From assembly GCA_963510375.1 (NCBI GenBank), contig CAUPES010000007.1, forward strand, positions 1 through 64,000: DNA of 64,000 bases. The letters run 5' to 3'. The notes beneath the pieces were generated by a model. It saw only the letters and a program-made list of their open reading frames with translations. It did not search any database and was not told the origin of the DNA. Below, one piece after another: positions 9,565 through 18,978 of the stretch. Numbering within the stretch: the first letter of the stretch is position 1; the number at the start of each line of letters is the position of its first letter. Position numbers and translations under genes: made by a program. This DNA comes from Fastidiosipila sp963510375. GTDB taxonomy: Bacteria > Bacillota > Clostridia > Saccharofermentanales > Fastidiosipilaceae.

Positions 9565-11955
9565 TTAATATCCATAATATCCGCCACTTCCGTCACTATA
9601 GCCATAATGAAGAGAATCATCTTCACGTGGTCCTGGTGCATCTGTTCCTTCAAAATACAAGGTTATTGCGGTATATTCTCTTACTTTATCACCAGGTTCT
9701 GACCCTCCAGCATAATCTGGGTTTATCACATACTGAGATGTAACTTTGCCGGCTCTATTATATCCTTGTAGGCTCAAATTAAGCTTCAAGCTTTTTGCTA
9801 ACTTCTTAGCTTCGGGGGCTGTCATACCCGTAAAGTCTGGTAATTCTACATATTTCTCTGGTAAGACTCCATATTTATTTGAAACCCAAACTTCCTGATC
9901 TGTTGATAGTTGTACGCCCGGTAATGGATATTGACTTTGGATTATGTCACTCCAACCAGTTGACTCATCTTTTACAATTTTACCACCTGTAAAAGCGTTA
10001 TAGTACGCAACATTACGAGGCGTGTCTCCTGTTGCTTGACGCACATAAATTGGTCTGAACAAATGATTATAGTCATATGCCTTATAGTTACCTTTGATAT
10101 TATCTCTATCGATTAAATATCTAGCTACATTACCAGTAGTAATGTGAGGAATATTTGAAACTGGCGTTTCAACATCATGAGTCGTTGTTAGAATAATGTA
10201 TTCTGGATTATCTGCAGGTAAAATTGCAACTGCTGTCAGTGTGAAAATATTATCGTCTTTAGAACCATTAATTGCACGAGATGACGTACCAGTTTTGAAT
10301 GCGATTTCATGACCAGGTACATATGATGATTTGGCAGTACCATATCTACCAACTCCAATCATAGTTTGACGTGCATAACTTGCTGATTCTGCTGAATAGA
10401 CTTGTCTTCTAACCTCTGGATTATATTTTTTAATTATATTGTTATTCTTATCGACAATAGCATCAATAATATGTGGTACCAATAATTGTCCATCATTTGC
10501 TAAAGTTAAATATGCTTGTGCTTCTTGCATTAAAGTCATTGTAACCTGCTCACCAAAAGCAGTAACCGCCATATCAATTTGTTGTGGATTCTGGTGGAAT
10601 AGACCTAAAGTCTCATTAGGCAAATCTACTCCTGTAATGCTCTTAAAACCCAGTGCATTAATATAACTGTAGAAAGTACTAATTCCCATACGCTCCGCAA
10701 TTCTAACAAAGGCAGGGTTACGAGAGTCCCAAATGGTCTCTTCAATCGTCAACATGCCCCGACTTCTACCATCATAAGAGCTCATAGTCCATCCATCTAC
10801 AGTAATAGGATCATCACTTAGTTGCTCACCCGGTTTAACTACGCCTTCATCTAGTCCCATTGCTAAGACAAAAGGTTTTATAACTGATCCGACTTCATAT
10901 GGATACCTAATTGCTTGATTAGACCAAACAGTACCAGTAGTAAAATCAAGTTGCTCTTTATTATTTAATGGGTCCCAATTTTCAGGATCAATTGACTTTG
11001 GCGCACTATAAGGTTCATTTAAGTTGTAACTCAAATTATTTGCATAAGCTAAAACTCCACCAGTTTTTGCATTAAGAACTAATATTTGAGAACCATTCAA
11101 AGGATTGGTTGCTCCATGCAAATATTGTACGGCTTCCTCAACATAAAGTTGTAAGTCTTCTTGAATTGTCATTCTAAGATTCTGACTCTTTACTTCGGGG
11201 ACAGAGGCTTTGAGCGTTCCAGGCAATGGTTGATTCCAATAATTGTCAACTTCTTGATAAACGTAAGCAGGGCTACCACTTAAGATATCATTATATGCTA
11301 GCTCTATACCAGAAACACCAGACAGCTGCTGATCCTGCTTATTTGCAAAACCTATAATAGACGAGGCAAAATCCCCCATTGGGTAATAGCGAGCTTGATT
11401 AGCATCTTGTCTAATACCTGTAACTCTAGCTTTATTGATAAAAGCCTTTAATTTATCATTCATATCTGGATTGATATTTTTCTTAACAACCATGTAGGCA
11501 GCATCTTCGTTATCTTTCAATCTCTGTTTAAATTGTTTTGAGTCAATTTCCAATATTTCAGAAATTTGATTTATTACCTCATCATCAGAATACTCAGAGA
11601 ATCTATTGGGGCCAAATACCTTTGGAGTTACACCAACTGTATAAGTGAAAGTAGAAACAGCGACTTCAGTACCATTAGCTGCATAAATGTTTCCTCTTTC
11701 TGGATAAATTTTATACTGCTCTGAATGTGTACTTGCTGCCAATTCGGTATATTTTTTGTTATTTATTATAGCGAGGTCAAAGAACAATACCAAAGTTCTA
11801 ATAACCAGAAGTATTAAAATTACCCAGATTAAAATTGTCTGAATTTTCATATTTTTTCTGGACTTACCAGTTATTTCACGAATATTCTTTCTAAATTCAG
11901 ATCTTGTAACAAGACGTCTAGGAGTATTCTCTTGTTTAAAGTCATTATTATTCAT
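9565..11955 (-). CDS. Class B penicillin-binding protein (FtsI/SpoVD type) with PASTA domain
   Basis: This is the D,D-transpeptidase that crosslinks septal or spore-cortex peptidoglycan. It has 796 residues: a basic cytoplasmic segment, one membrane anchor (about 39-60), a dimerisation domain, and a transpeptidase domain with SVIK (catalytic Ser357), SRN (411-413) and KTGTS (554-558). One PASTA domain follows, then a Gly/Tyr-rich end (GSGGYYGY). The start is the ATG at 11955 with AAAGGAG just upstream, overlapping the FtsL-like gene by 8 bp. The single PASTA domain cannot separate PBP2X-like FtsI from SpoVD; no other sporulation gene is in view. Confidence 0.92.
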   Translation of the reverse strand: MNNNDFKQENTPRRLVTRSEFRKNIREITGKSRKNMKIQTILIWVILILLVIRTLVLFFDLAIINNKKYTELAASTHSEQYKIYPERGNIYAANGTEVAVSTFTYTVGVTPKVFGPNRFSEYSDDEVINQISEILEIDSKQFKQRLKDNEDAAYMVVKKNINPDMNDKLKAFINKARVTGIRQDANQARYYPMGDFASSIIGFANKQDQQLSGVSGIELAYNDILSGSPAYVYQEVDNYWNQPLPGTLKASVPEVKSQNLRMTIQEDLQLYVEEAVQYLHGATNPLNGSQILVLNAKTGGVLAYANNLSYNLNEPYSAPKSIDPENWDPLNNKEQLDFTTGTVWSNQAIRYPYEVGSVIKPFVLAMGLDEGVVKPGEQLSDDPITVDGWTMSSYDGRSRGMLTIEETIWDSRNPAFVRIAERMGISTFYSYINALGFKSITGVDLPNETLGLFHQNPQQIDMAVTAFGEQVTMTLMQEAQAYLTLANDGQLLVPHIIDAIVDKNNNIIKKYNPEVRRQVYSAESASYARQTMIGVGRYGTAKSSYVPGHEIAFKTGTSSRAINGSKDDNIFTLTAVAILPADNPEYIILTTTHDVETPVSNIPHITTGNVARYLIDRDNIKGNYKAYDYNHLFRPIYVRQATGDTPRNVAYYNAFTGGKIVKDESTGWSDIIQSQYPLPGVQLSTDQEVWVSNKYGVLPEKYVELPDFTGMTAPEAKKLAKSLKLNLSLQGYNRAGKVTSQYVINPDYAGGSEPGDKVREYTAITLYFEGTDAPGPREDDSLHYGYSDGSGGYYGY

Positions 11956-12976
11956 TATTTTCTCCTTTGTTCTCGTTTTCGGCACCCGATTCAGCATTAT
12001 GCTCTGAACTATCTGATTTAATCATCTCTTTTGTTTCAGAATTTTTACCTGTTTTTTCAGAGTTAGCAATGGTTTTTTCTCTTTCTAAAATATACTTTTC
12101 TACATTATTAAATACTAAATCCATATTGACTTCGCCACTAAGTATACCGATGGCATTATTGTTTTCATCGAAATAAGTTACTTGATCCAACTTGTCATCT
12201 TTAACTTCAACTTTCTGTTGACGATTCGGAATTTGGAAACCAAATCCAGAAGCTTTTTTGGCAATATCATTTAAATCTGCTTCTCTTGCAAGTCTCTCTA
12301 TTCTTTCTGCGTTATCTTTTTCTAAATACGCAATTTGACTCTTAATCGCAGCATTTTCATAGCTCACTTCCATCACTCTCGATTGATTCAAAAGCAAAAA
12401 TATCAAGGTAATGAAAAAAATAAAAATAACCACAACAGCAAAAATTAAGAAACTACTTCTTCTGCTGGCAATATTTTTCTTAGTTTTGCTTTTTGCTTCA
12501 GTAATTGGAGTAACTTTTACAAGCTCTGGAGCTTTCTCTAACTCTTGGCTGCTATAAAGATCATCACCATATAACTTACGGCCTTTACGTGGTTTAGGAT
12601 CATAAAATCGTTTTTTGTTATCATCTATCGCACTAATAAATTCACGACTATCATCTTGATCCATATAGTAAATATCGGCACTTCTGGGATTATTTCTATT
12701 TCTGGGATTGTCAAAATTAAAGCTATTATTCTTCAATTCCTCTAAGTCATAATTATTAAATTTGCTATTATAAAATCTATCTGCGTTAATTTTTTTGGTT
12801 CTAGATTTTCCTAAGTCAAAATTCGGATAAGTTCTCTTTGCCGAATTGTCTTGATTGGTGTTCTTAAAATTATTTTTGGACAGATTAGTAAAACTGGGTC
12901 CATTATTTTTCCCAGTTCTCGACCTATCTCTATCATTATTTAAAATATCCTCTATGTTAAAAAAGTCTTGTGACAT
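11948..12976 (-). CDS. FtsL-like septum protein with long disordered N-terminus
   Basis: The 342-residue product has about 165 hydrophilic, Asn/Asp/Arg-rich residues, then one membrane segment (about 175-197), then a heptad-like region (YENAAIKSQIAYLEKDNAER) and the short ADLNDIAKKASGFGF motif seen in FtsL/DivIC proteins. The last about 60 residues are Glu/Asn/Lys-rich. Its place between rsmH and the class B PBP is where ftsL normally lies. Typical FtsL has only about 100-120 residues, so both tails are extensions. Sequence identity is low, as usual for this family, so the call rests on topology and position. Confidence 0.75.
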   Translation of the reverse strand: MSQDFFNIEDILNNDRDRSRTGKNNGPSFTNLSKNNFKNTNQDNSAKRTYPNFDLGKSRTKKINADRFYNSKFNNYDLEELKNNSFNFDNPRNRNNPRSADIYYMDQDDSREFISAIDDNKKRFYDPKPRKGRKLYGDDLYSSQELEKAPELVKVTPITEAKSKTKKNIASRRSSFLIFAVVVIFIFFITLIFLLLNQSRVMEVSYENAAIKSQIAYLEKDNAERIERLAREADLNDIAKKASGFGFQIPNRQQKVEVKDDKLDQVTYFDENNNAIGILSGEVNMDLVFNNVEKYILEREKTIANSEKTGKNSETKEMIKSDSSEHNAESGAENENKGENNE

Positions 12977-13061
12977 TTTCTCTCCAAGTTATTTAATATA
13001 CCAAATACCAAAAACAAGTATAAATTTTTGAAATGTATTTTGCTCCTCTATTAAGTAAATA

Positions 13062-14015
13062 TTAAAATTTCTCAAAAACTCTTAATCTAGCAGACTTCGA
13101 ACGAGGATTTATCATTTTTTCTTCCTCATCTGCAACAACTCCATTTCTTGGGTATGCTCTTCCTAATGGCTTTCTACCGCATGTGCAAGGAAAGTTTGGA
13201 GGACATACACATGGATCCTCCCATTTTCTAAAACTTTGCTTAACCAAACGATCCTCTAAGGAGTGGAAACTTATTATACATACTCTACCACCAGGATTCA
13301 TATAATCTATTATTTCTGTTAAGAACTTATCTAAATCTTGCATCTCACCATTTACATAAATCCTCAAAGCTTGGAAGCAACGTTTCGCAGGATGTTGTTT
13401 CTCACGTCTGCTCTTAGATGTTTGAGCCTTTGTAATAATATCACTAAGTTGCTTGGTTGTATTAATTGGCCCAACATTATCTCGATAATTTACAATTGAA
13501 TTTGCTATTCTATACGAATTTTTTTCTTCCCCATATTTAAAGAATATATCAGCTAATTCTGTAGAATCAATTCTTGCAATAAGTTCTGCTGCTGATTCTC
13601 CTTTGCTTCTATCCATACGCATATCTAAAGGTCCATCTTTCATATAAGAAAAGCCCCTATCTGCTTCGTCTATTTGCCAAGAAGATACGCCAAGATCTAA
13701 GAGTACCCCATCTAACCCATCTAAGCTTTCACTCCTTAAAACAGTTGCAAAATCAGCAAAATTAGCATGAGCTAATTTGAAAGCGGCAGGGCTATCAACT
13801 TTGGATAGACGTTCTTGAGCTGTATCTAAAGCATCTTGGTCCTTATCAAGTGAGATTAATTGCCCACCTTTACCTAGAGCACTTAGAATTTCACTACTAT
13901 GCCCTGCGCCTCCTACAGTCCCATCCATATAAATGCCGCTAGGTTTTATATTTAGAGCTTTCAGAGATTCTTCTAATAATACACTTACGTGCTGGAACCT
14001 TTCTGAAATATGCAT
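13062..14015 (-). CDS. rsmH: 16S rRNA m4C1402 methyltransferase RsmH
   Basis: RsmH (MraW) N4-methylates C1402 in the ribosomal P site using SAM. The 317 residues include HVSVLLEESL, the SAM motif DGTVGGAGHS, LDLGVSSWQID, the R-rich KRCFQALRIYVN segment and the C-terminal SARLRVFEKF. It is the first gene of the division cluster in transcription order; mraZ, normally immediately upstream, is absent and an esterase gene stands there instead, 45 bp away. AGGAG lies 10 nt before the ATG. Confidence 0.97.
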   Translation of the reverse strand: MHISERFQHVSVLLEESLKALNIKPSGIYMDGTVGGAGHSSEILSALGKGGQLISLDKDQDALDTAQERLSKVDSPAAFKLAHANFADFATVLRSESLDGLDGVLLDLGVSSWQIDEADRGFSYMKDGPLDMRMDRSKGESAAELIARIDSTELADIFFKYGEEKNSYRIANSIVNYRDNVGPINTTKQLSDIITKAQTSKSRREKQHPAKRCFQALRIYVNGEMQDLDKFLTEIIDYMNPGGRVCIISFHSLEDRLVKQSFRKWEDPCVCPPNFPCTCGRKPLGRAYPRNGVVADEEEKMINPRSKSARLRVFEKF

Positions 14016-14060
14016 GTGTTCTTTTCTCCTAATTTAACTGTCAAACATTATACTATCAAT

Positions 14061-14909
14061 CTACCAATCAGCGCTCATAAATCTCAAACATTCTGGTAAA
14101 TGATTACCCCAATATTTTTCGTTGTGCTTCTCACCAATAAAAACATTGAAGTCAATATTTTTAACATCAGCACCATGAGTAATTAATTGTTTCTGATAGT
14201 AAATACTACAATCTAAATAGTCTTGCTTAGCTGCATTTTCATCATTACCTGCATTTGTGATAACTTCTTCTGTTCCAACTTGAATATATACTTTTTGATC
14301 TTTGGAAACATTCTTATTTGAAATAAAAGCTGAAAATGCATTTTTAAACAATTGATTTGCTAAGGAAAATACGCCTAAGCTACCGAATATATCGGCATAT
14401 TCAATTCCCATATAAGCCGTCATAACACCCCCTAAGGAGCTGCCAATTAGACCTGTATGTTCGAAGTCCTTTTTGGTTCTATAATTTTCATCTATAAAAG
14501 GTTTAACTTTATCAACAATATATTCAGCGTGAAATAACCCGCCACCGCCTTTTCCCATGTGTTCATCAAGGAAATTAAGACTTGACTCTATTGACCATGG
14601 TGAATATTCATTGGTTCTATCAATGCTATTATCTATTGCAACAATTATCATTGCTGGCAAATCTGGGTAATGTGCCAATGCTTCTGACACTCTCCAACTT
14701 ATCCCGCTAAAAGATTCTTCATCAAAAAATAAATTCTGACCATCTAACATGTAAATCACAGGATAGCTTTGCTTATTGTCATTTTCATAAGATCTTGGCA
14801 AAAGCACCTGTACTCTTCTCGCATCTCTTATCTTTGCACCAGGTATATAGTGTGTTTTCAGAGTAAAGCCATTTAATTCACGATCTGGATCTGTTTTAAT
14901 CTTCGTCAT
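14061..14909 (-). CDS. Alpha/beta-hydrolase esterase (PF00756-like)
   Basis: The product resembles the esterase D/enterochelin-esterase-like family. VIYMLDGQNLF forms the early core strand and GSSLGG is the nucleophile elbow with the catalytic Ser. A late EKHNEKYW segment supplies a plausible catalytic His. It has no signal peptide, so it acts in the cytoplasm; the substrate is unknown (acyl or feruloyl esters, or S-formylglutathione-type thioesters, are possible). I use the ATG at 14909, with AGAGGA 6 nt upstream, rather than the TTG at 14924. It precedes rsmH on the same strand. Confidence 0.8.
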   Translation of the reverse strand: MTKIKTDPDRELNGFTLKTHYIPGAKIRDARRVQVLLPRSYENDNKQSYPVIYMLDGQNLFFDEESFSGISWRVSEALAHYPDLPAMIIVAIDNSIDRTNEYSPWSIESSLNFLDEHMGKGGGGLFHAEYIVDKVKPFIDENYRTKKDFEHTGLIGSSLGGVMTAYMGIEYADIFGSLGVFSLANQLFKNAFSAFISNKNVSKDQKVYIQVGTEEVITNAGNDENAAKQDYLDCSIYYQKQLITHGADVKNIDFNVFIGEKHNEKYWGNHLPECLRFMSADW

Positions 14910-15082
14910 ACTCGTTCCTCTCAAAATATGAATCTCTCATATATAAGTTTAACAATTTGACTTTAGCCTAAAACAAACTTTTGATTAATAAATTGTCACA
15001 ATAAACACAAACTTGTTTTTGTATTGTAATACATAGCAAATTACTAATCTATATTCCCCATTTTCAAAATCAAAATCATTAC

Positions 15083-15622
15083 CTACAGATATTCTGGAAA
15101 GACTTTTGAATGTTTATTAATAGATTTCTCTATGACTTTTTCAGCAAAATCTCTAGATAAAGCATCGGATAAAGATGTATGCTCATCATGCTCTAGTTCT
15201 TTGTATACTCTAAAAAAGTGAATAATTTCTTCTGTAATATGTGGTGGTAGTTCGCTAACATCATTATAGATATTCCAGTTAGGATCATAGAAAGGTACAG
15301 CAATAATCTTATCATCAACCTCATTACTATCTTCCATTCTAATTACGCCAATAGGATAACATCTAACCAGAACTGAAGGATCCAATACCTCCTGACATAG
15401 GACTAAAACATCTAGTGGATCATCATCATCTGCGTAGGTTCTTGGTATGAAACCATAGCTAGCAGGATAATGAGTTGATGTGTAAAGGATTCTATCCAAC
15501 TTCATTAAACCTGTTTCTTTATCAAGCTCATATTTCTTTTTACTGCCTTTAGGAATCTCAATCACAGCATAGAAATCATCTTTTTTAATCTTGTTCTTGT
15601 CAAAATCATGCCAAATATTCAT
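15083..15622 (-). CDS. ppa: Family I inorganic pyrophosphatase
   Basis: This soluble Mg-dependent enzyme hydrolyses pyrophosphate released by biosynthesis. The 179 residues carry the family I signature DDDDPLDVLVL and the motifs EIPKGSKKKYE and YPASYGFIPRTYADD. The ATG at 15622 is preceded by AGGAGG at 10 nt; a longer frame from a GTG at 15646 would swallow that site. It lies 83 bp after the GH3 gene on the same strand. Clostridia often use family II enzymes, so family I here is worth noting but not unusual. Confidence 0.95.
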   Translation of the reverse strand: MNIWHDFDKNKIKKDDFYAVIEIPKGSKKKYELDKETGLMKLDRILYTSTHYPASYGFIPRTYADDDDPLDVLVLCQEVLDPSVLVRCYPIGVIRMEDSNEVDDKIIAVPFYDPNWNIYNDVSELPPHITEEIIHFFRVYKELEHDEHTSLSDALSRDFAEKVIEKSINKHSKVFPEYL

Positions 15623-15705
15623 TTTTATTTTTCCTCCTAAACTCACTTCATTAGTATTTACAATACTTTAATCTGCAACTTTAACTTACTGTCTAAAACC
15701 TACAA

Positions 15706-18700
15706 CTATCTACTACATTTCTCCCATAGTAGCTCACCGAACAAAGGGAAAAGCAGCAAGCTTATAACAATGAGAAAAATGCTTAATAAGTAAAAGAACC
15801 TATGTCTAGCATATAATATCTTGTTAAAACGTATTTCTCTATCTTCTTGTACATAAGCCTGTAGTAATAATTTTTCTAATCCAGCTTTATCCCAGCCTTC
15901 TTTAAAGTTCCCTCCAATACGTTCTACTACAGAATTATTACCTGAATTTAATTTATCTGAATTGTTTTCTATTTTTTCAGTTTTATTTACACTATCATCT
16001 TTATCGGCGCCATCATTAACACGTTCTACACTTAGCTCGATTATATCTAAGCCACCTTCAGCATAGAAAATTTCAATGTAGTTATTGTAAGAGGTTGTGT
16101 TAAAGCGCATCTCAATCTCTTTAGTCTCACTACCTTTCAAAGTCAGAGCGGACTTAACACTTTGATTAATAGTAATAGCAATATTAGCTTGTGCAACACT
16201 ACTCAAGTTTGATTTTGCCGTCATTCGGAAAATGTAATCGCTTGGTTTTCTACTTTCAAAACCTACATAAGTCATGCTATTCTTTTTGGCTTCAATCTTG
16301 CGTGTATCAACATAAGCAATTCTTTCAATTAGACCTAGCTCGATTCTATCTTCGATATTATGGCGAATCTCTGGTTCGTTTAAGACTTTTAACTCAATCT
16401 CATTGTATCCATGATAGATTTCTTTAACGACCTTACATATGTTGCGGGCATTACGAATTAAATGTCTTCTACTAATTCTACCTTTTTGTAAATCTGCCAA
16501 ACCTTTATCCCTGTAAACATTAATATCAGCGCTAGGATTTGGCATATTTATATCATTTTGTGCATAAATCATCGCACCTAAATTACGTCTACTTGGTCTC
16601 TTCAATACTCCCCAGTTCATCTTGGCCCACCAATCGGTCATCACAACTCCATCATAGCCCCATTCGTTTCTTAAAATTTCCGTATTAAGTTCAAAGTTAG
16701 ATGCAGCGAAAATTCCATTAACTGGATTATATGAAGTCATAATACTGAGCGCCTGGCCACTTCTGACTACATATTCAAAACCTTTAAGATAAATCTCTCT
16801 TGCAGCTCTTGCTGAAACAATTGCATCAACAAAATTTCTTCTAAACTCTTGATTGTTAAGTGCAAAGTGCTTAATAGTTCCAGCAACATTCCATTTCTTC
16901 AATCCCTCAACTTGAGCAAGACCTATCTTACCTGTAACAATCGGATCTTCAGAGAAATATTCAAAGTTACGGCCGCATAACGGATGTCTATGAATATTCA
17001 TACCAGGGCCTAAAAGAGAATCAATCTTATTCTTTCTTATTTCTAAACCTAGATATTCGTATAACTCACGATTAAGTTCTGTATTAAAACTTGATGCAAG
17101 TGCTGTGCCTATAGCAACTTGGAATGCCATAGAGCCATCATCCATACGAATTCCTGAAGGTCCGTCGGAGCAAGCAACCAATGGCATACCGCTATCTGCG
17201 AATACTTTAGCAGCACCACCAAAGGCCCCTGCTACACCGGCAGTAACTCCAGCTGGAGACATTCCAATACCTCTGGAAAGCTTGATAAAGTCTTCTGTTG
17301 GGAATTGACTCAAGTATGTATCTACATCAATCTCACCGTTAACATACTGTGAAAAATCATATTTATTTTTATTTTGATAATCTGAATCTTTATTTTCAAA
17401 TTCAGCAGACAATTTTGCTTCTTCTATTTTGGCAAAATGATGTTCTGAAACAGTCTTGGTTGGCACATCTTCATATGAGATTGAGAAATTATCTTCCTCA
17501 AATTTTCCTGGTTTAAGCCTTGAGAAATGATGCACTGGAGCCAATACTTCTTCCAATTGTTGGATAACTTCTAGTTTGTTCAGTTCAAAATCATAAACTC
17601 CCTCATTGTGTCTAACATCTTTACCAAGATAAATTTTGTACTGACCAGCCTCTAATACATATGCATTTTTGTGACCTGTTTTGCCACTGTCATCGAAACT
17701 TGACATAGCATATTTATCAATGCTGAAATTAATCTTTTCACTCTCCCCCGGAGCAAGAGTCTTTGTTTTTCCAAAATCTAATAGAACTTTGGTCGCTTTT
17801 CCTAACTCACCTTGAGGAGCTCCTAAATATATTTGTGGAACTGCTTTAGCAGGGAAATTCCCAGTATTTTTAACATTAATCTGAAGCTTTAAGCTATCAT
17901 TTGCAAATTCAGCTGAACTTAATTCAAATTCAAAATCACTATAACTCAGGCCATATCCAAATGGGTATTGAACTGCTGCCTTATTGAATGTTTCAAAATA
18001 CCTATAGCCAACGTAGATATCTTCTGCATAGAAGTTTCTATACTTGTCACCAAAATTATCATATGCCGGGTAATCGTTTAGGTTATATGCAATAGTATCA
18101 GTCAAATGACCTGAAGGGCTTACTTTACCGCTAATAACATCTGCAATAGCGTTACCTGTTTCAGAACCGCCTTGCCAGACAAGCATTATGGCATCAGCCT
18201 GAATATCTACATTCCAGGACAAATCCATGATATTTCCTACATTCAGTAAAACTATTAATTTTGAAAATTTATCTCTAGCTTTGCGCAACAAGTCTAGCTC
18301 GTCATTGTTCAGGTAATACGAACCGGGTTTATCGTTATGATCTTTATCTTCACCTGCAGTTCTTGCAATAACTACAACTGCCGTATCAGTATAATCAGCA
18401 ACTATATCAAGTTGCTTACTTTCTAAGCACATCTCAACTTGCGCCCAAGGTTCTTTAGCCCAACCTTCTCCTTTATCGAAAGGGTTTTCATTTAACCAAA
18501 TCTTATATAATTGTTGGCTAATTGGTTCTAAATCATAAATTTTATCCAATGCTTCGTGGATATTTACAACATAAGGGTTATGTACAAGTCCACCTGAACC
18601 AGTACCTGTGAAATATGTATCAAACTGCATCCTACCTAATAACGCAATTTTACTACCCGTTTCCAAGGGAAGCGTTTCATTTTTATTTTCTAATAAAATT

Positions 18701-18768
18701 ACTCCCTCGGCAGCTGCTTGGCGTGAAATTGCTGCATATTTCTTGTAGTCTAAAACAATTGATTCCAT
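15706..18768 (-). CDS. Domain-permuted GH3 glycosidase with C-terminal membrane anchor
   Basis: GH3 enzymes cleave terminal beta-linked glucose, xylose or N-acetylglucosamine. Here the order is inverted. The alpha/beta sandwich domain comes first (about 10-260, with QFDTYFTGTGSGG and DKDHNDKPGSYYLN), then a fibronectin-III-like domain (about 275-400), and then the TIM-barrel domain (about 490-800). That barrel carries SDGPSGIR, GRNFEYFSEDP, KHFALNNQE and VVMTDWWA, in which Asp712 is the expected nucleophile. A poorly conserved tail ends in one strong hydrophobic segment (about 991-1010) and a short basic end. There is no N-terminal signal, so it should be anchored with the catalytic part inside the cell. 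Permuted GH3 enzymes are known; substrate cannot be told. Confidence 0.92.
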   Translation of the reverse strand: MESIVLDYKKYAAISRQAAAEGVILLENKNETLPLETGSKIALLGRMQFDTYFTGTGSGGLVHNPYVVNIHEALDKIYDLEPISQQLYKIWLNENPFDKGEGWAKEPWAQVEMCLESKQLDIVADYTDTAVVVIARTAGEDKDHNDKPGSYYLNNDELDLLRKARDKFSKLIVLLNVGNIMDLSWNVDIQADAIMLVWQGGSETGNAIADVISGKVSPSGHLTDTIAYNLNDYPAYDNFGDKYRNFYAEDIYVGYRYFETFNKAAVQYPFGYGLSYSDFEFELSSAEFANDSLKLQINVKNTGNFPAKAVPQIYLGAPQGELGKATKVLLDFGKTKTLAPGESEKINFSIDKYAMSSFDDSGKTGHKNAYVLEAGQYKIYLGKDVRHNEGVYDFELNKLEVIQQLEEVLAPVHHFSRLKPGKFEEDNFSISYEDVPTKTVSEHHFAKIEEAKLSAEFENKDSDYQNKNKYDFSQYVNGEIDVDTYLSQFPTEDFIKLSRGIGMSPAGVTAGVAGAFGGAAKVFADSGMPLVACSDGPSGIRMDDGSMAFQVAIGTALASSFNTELNRELYEYLGLEIRKNKIDSLLGPGMNIHRHPLCGRNFEYFSEDPIVTGKIGLAQVEGLKKWNVAGTIKHFALNNQEFRRNFVDAIVSARAAREIYLKGFEYVVRSGQALSIMTSYNPVNGIFAASNFELNTEILRNEWGYDGVVMTDWWAKMNWGVLKRPSRRNLGAMIYAQNDINMPNPSADINVYRDKGLADLQKGRISRRHLIRNARNICKVVKEIYHGYNEIELKVLNEPEIRHNIEDRIELGLIERIAYVDTRKIEAKKNSMTYVGFESRKPSDYIFRMTAKSNLSSVAQANIAITINQSVKSALTLKGSETKEIEMRFNTTSYNNYIEIFYAEGGLDIIELSVERVNDGADKDDSVNKTEKIENNSDKLNSGNNSVVERIGGNFKEGWDKAGLEKLLLQAYVQEDREIRFNKILYARHRFFYLLSIFLIVISLLLFPLFGELLWEKCSR

Positions 18769-18810
18769 TTAAAATTTCCCCGCAATTCTTAATATCTATA
18801 TTGTTGGATT

Positions 18811-18850
18811 AACTTAATTATAGCCTAATTTGCTATGTTCTAATTAAGTT
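18811..18850 (-). promoter_or_regulatory. 40-bp dyad over the GH3 promoter region
   Basis: Perfect 10-bp arms AACTTAATTA (18811-18820) and TAATTAAGTT (18841-18850) are separated by 20 bp that hold an inner TAGC/GCTA pair. On the minus strand a consensus -10 TATAAT (18817-18822) overlaps one arm, about 50 bp before the GH3 start. No good -35 accompanies it. The layout suits a regulator-binding site, but this is inference. Confidence 0.4.
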
Positions 18851-18902
18851 TATCATTTCTAGTTATATATTTTTTATAAAAACCGAGATGCAAAAACTAA
18901 GC

Positions 18903-18931
18903 CAAAAACAAAAAGGGGCTAAAACGCCCCT
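18903..18931 (-). terminator. Rho-independent terminator after the 122-residue membrane protein gene
   Basis: The minus strand reads AGGGGC-loop(6)-GCCCCT followed by a run of T residues (TTTTGTTTTT). It lies 48 bp past the stop of the gene at 18979-19347. Between them is a 14-bp tandem repeat, AACTTAGCTTCCCG at 18947-18960 and 18961-18974. Confidence 0.85.
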
Positions 18932-18978
18932 CATTAATCTCACTTAAACTTAGCTTCCCGAACTTAGCTTCCCGATTT

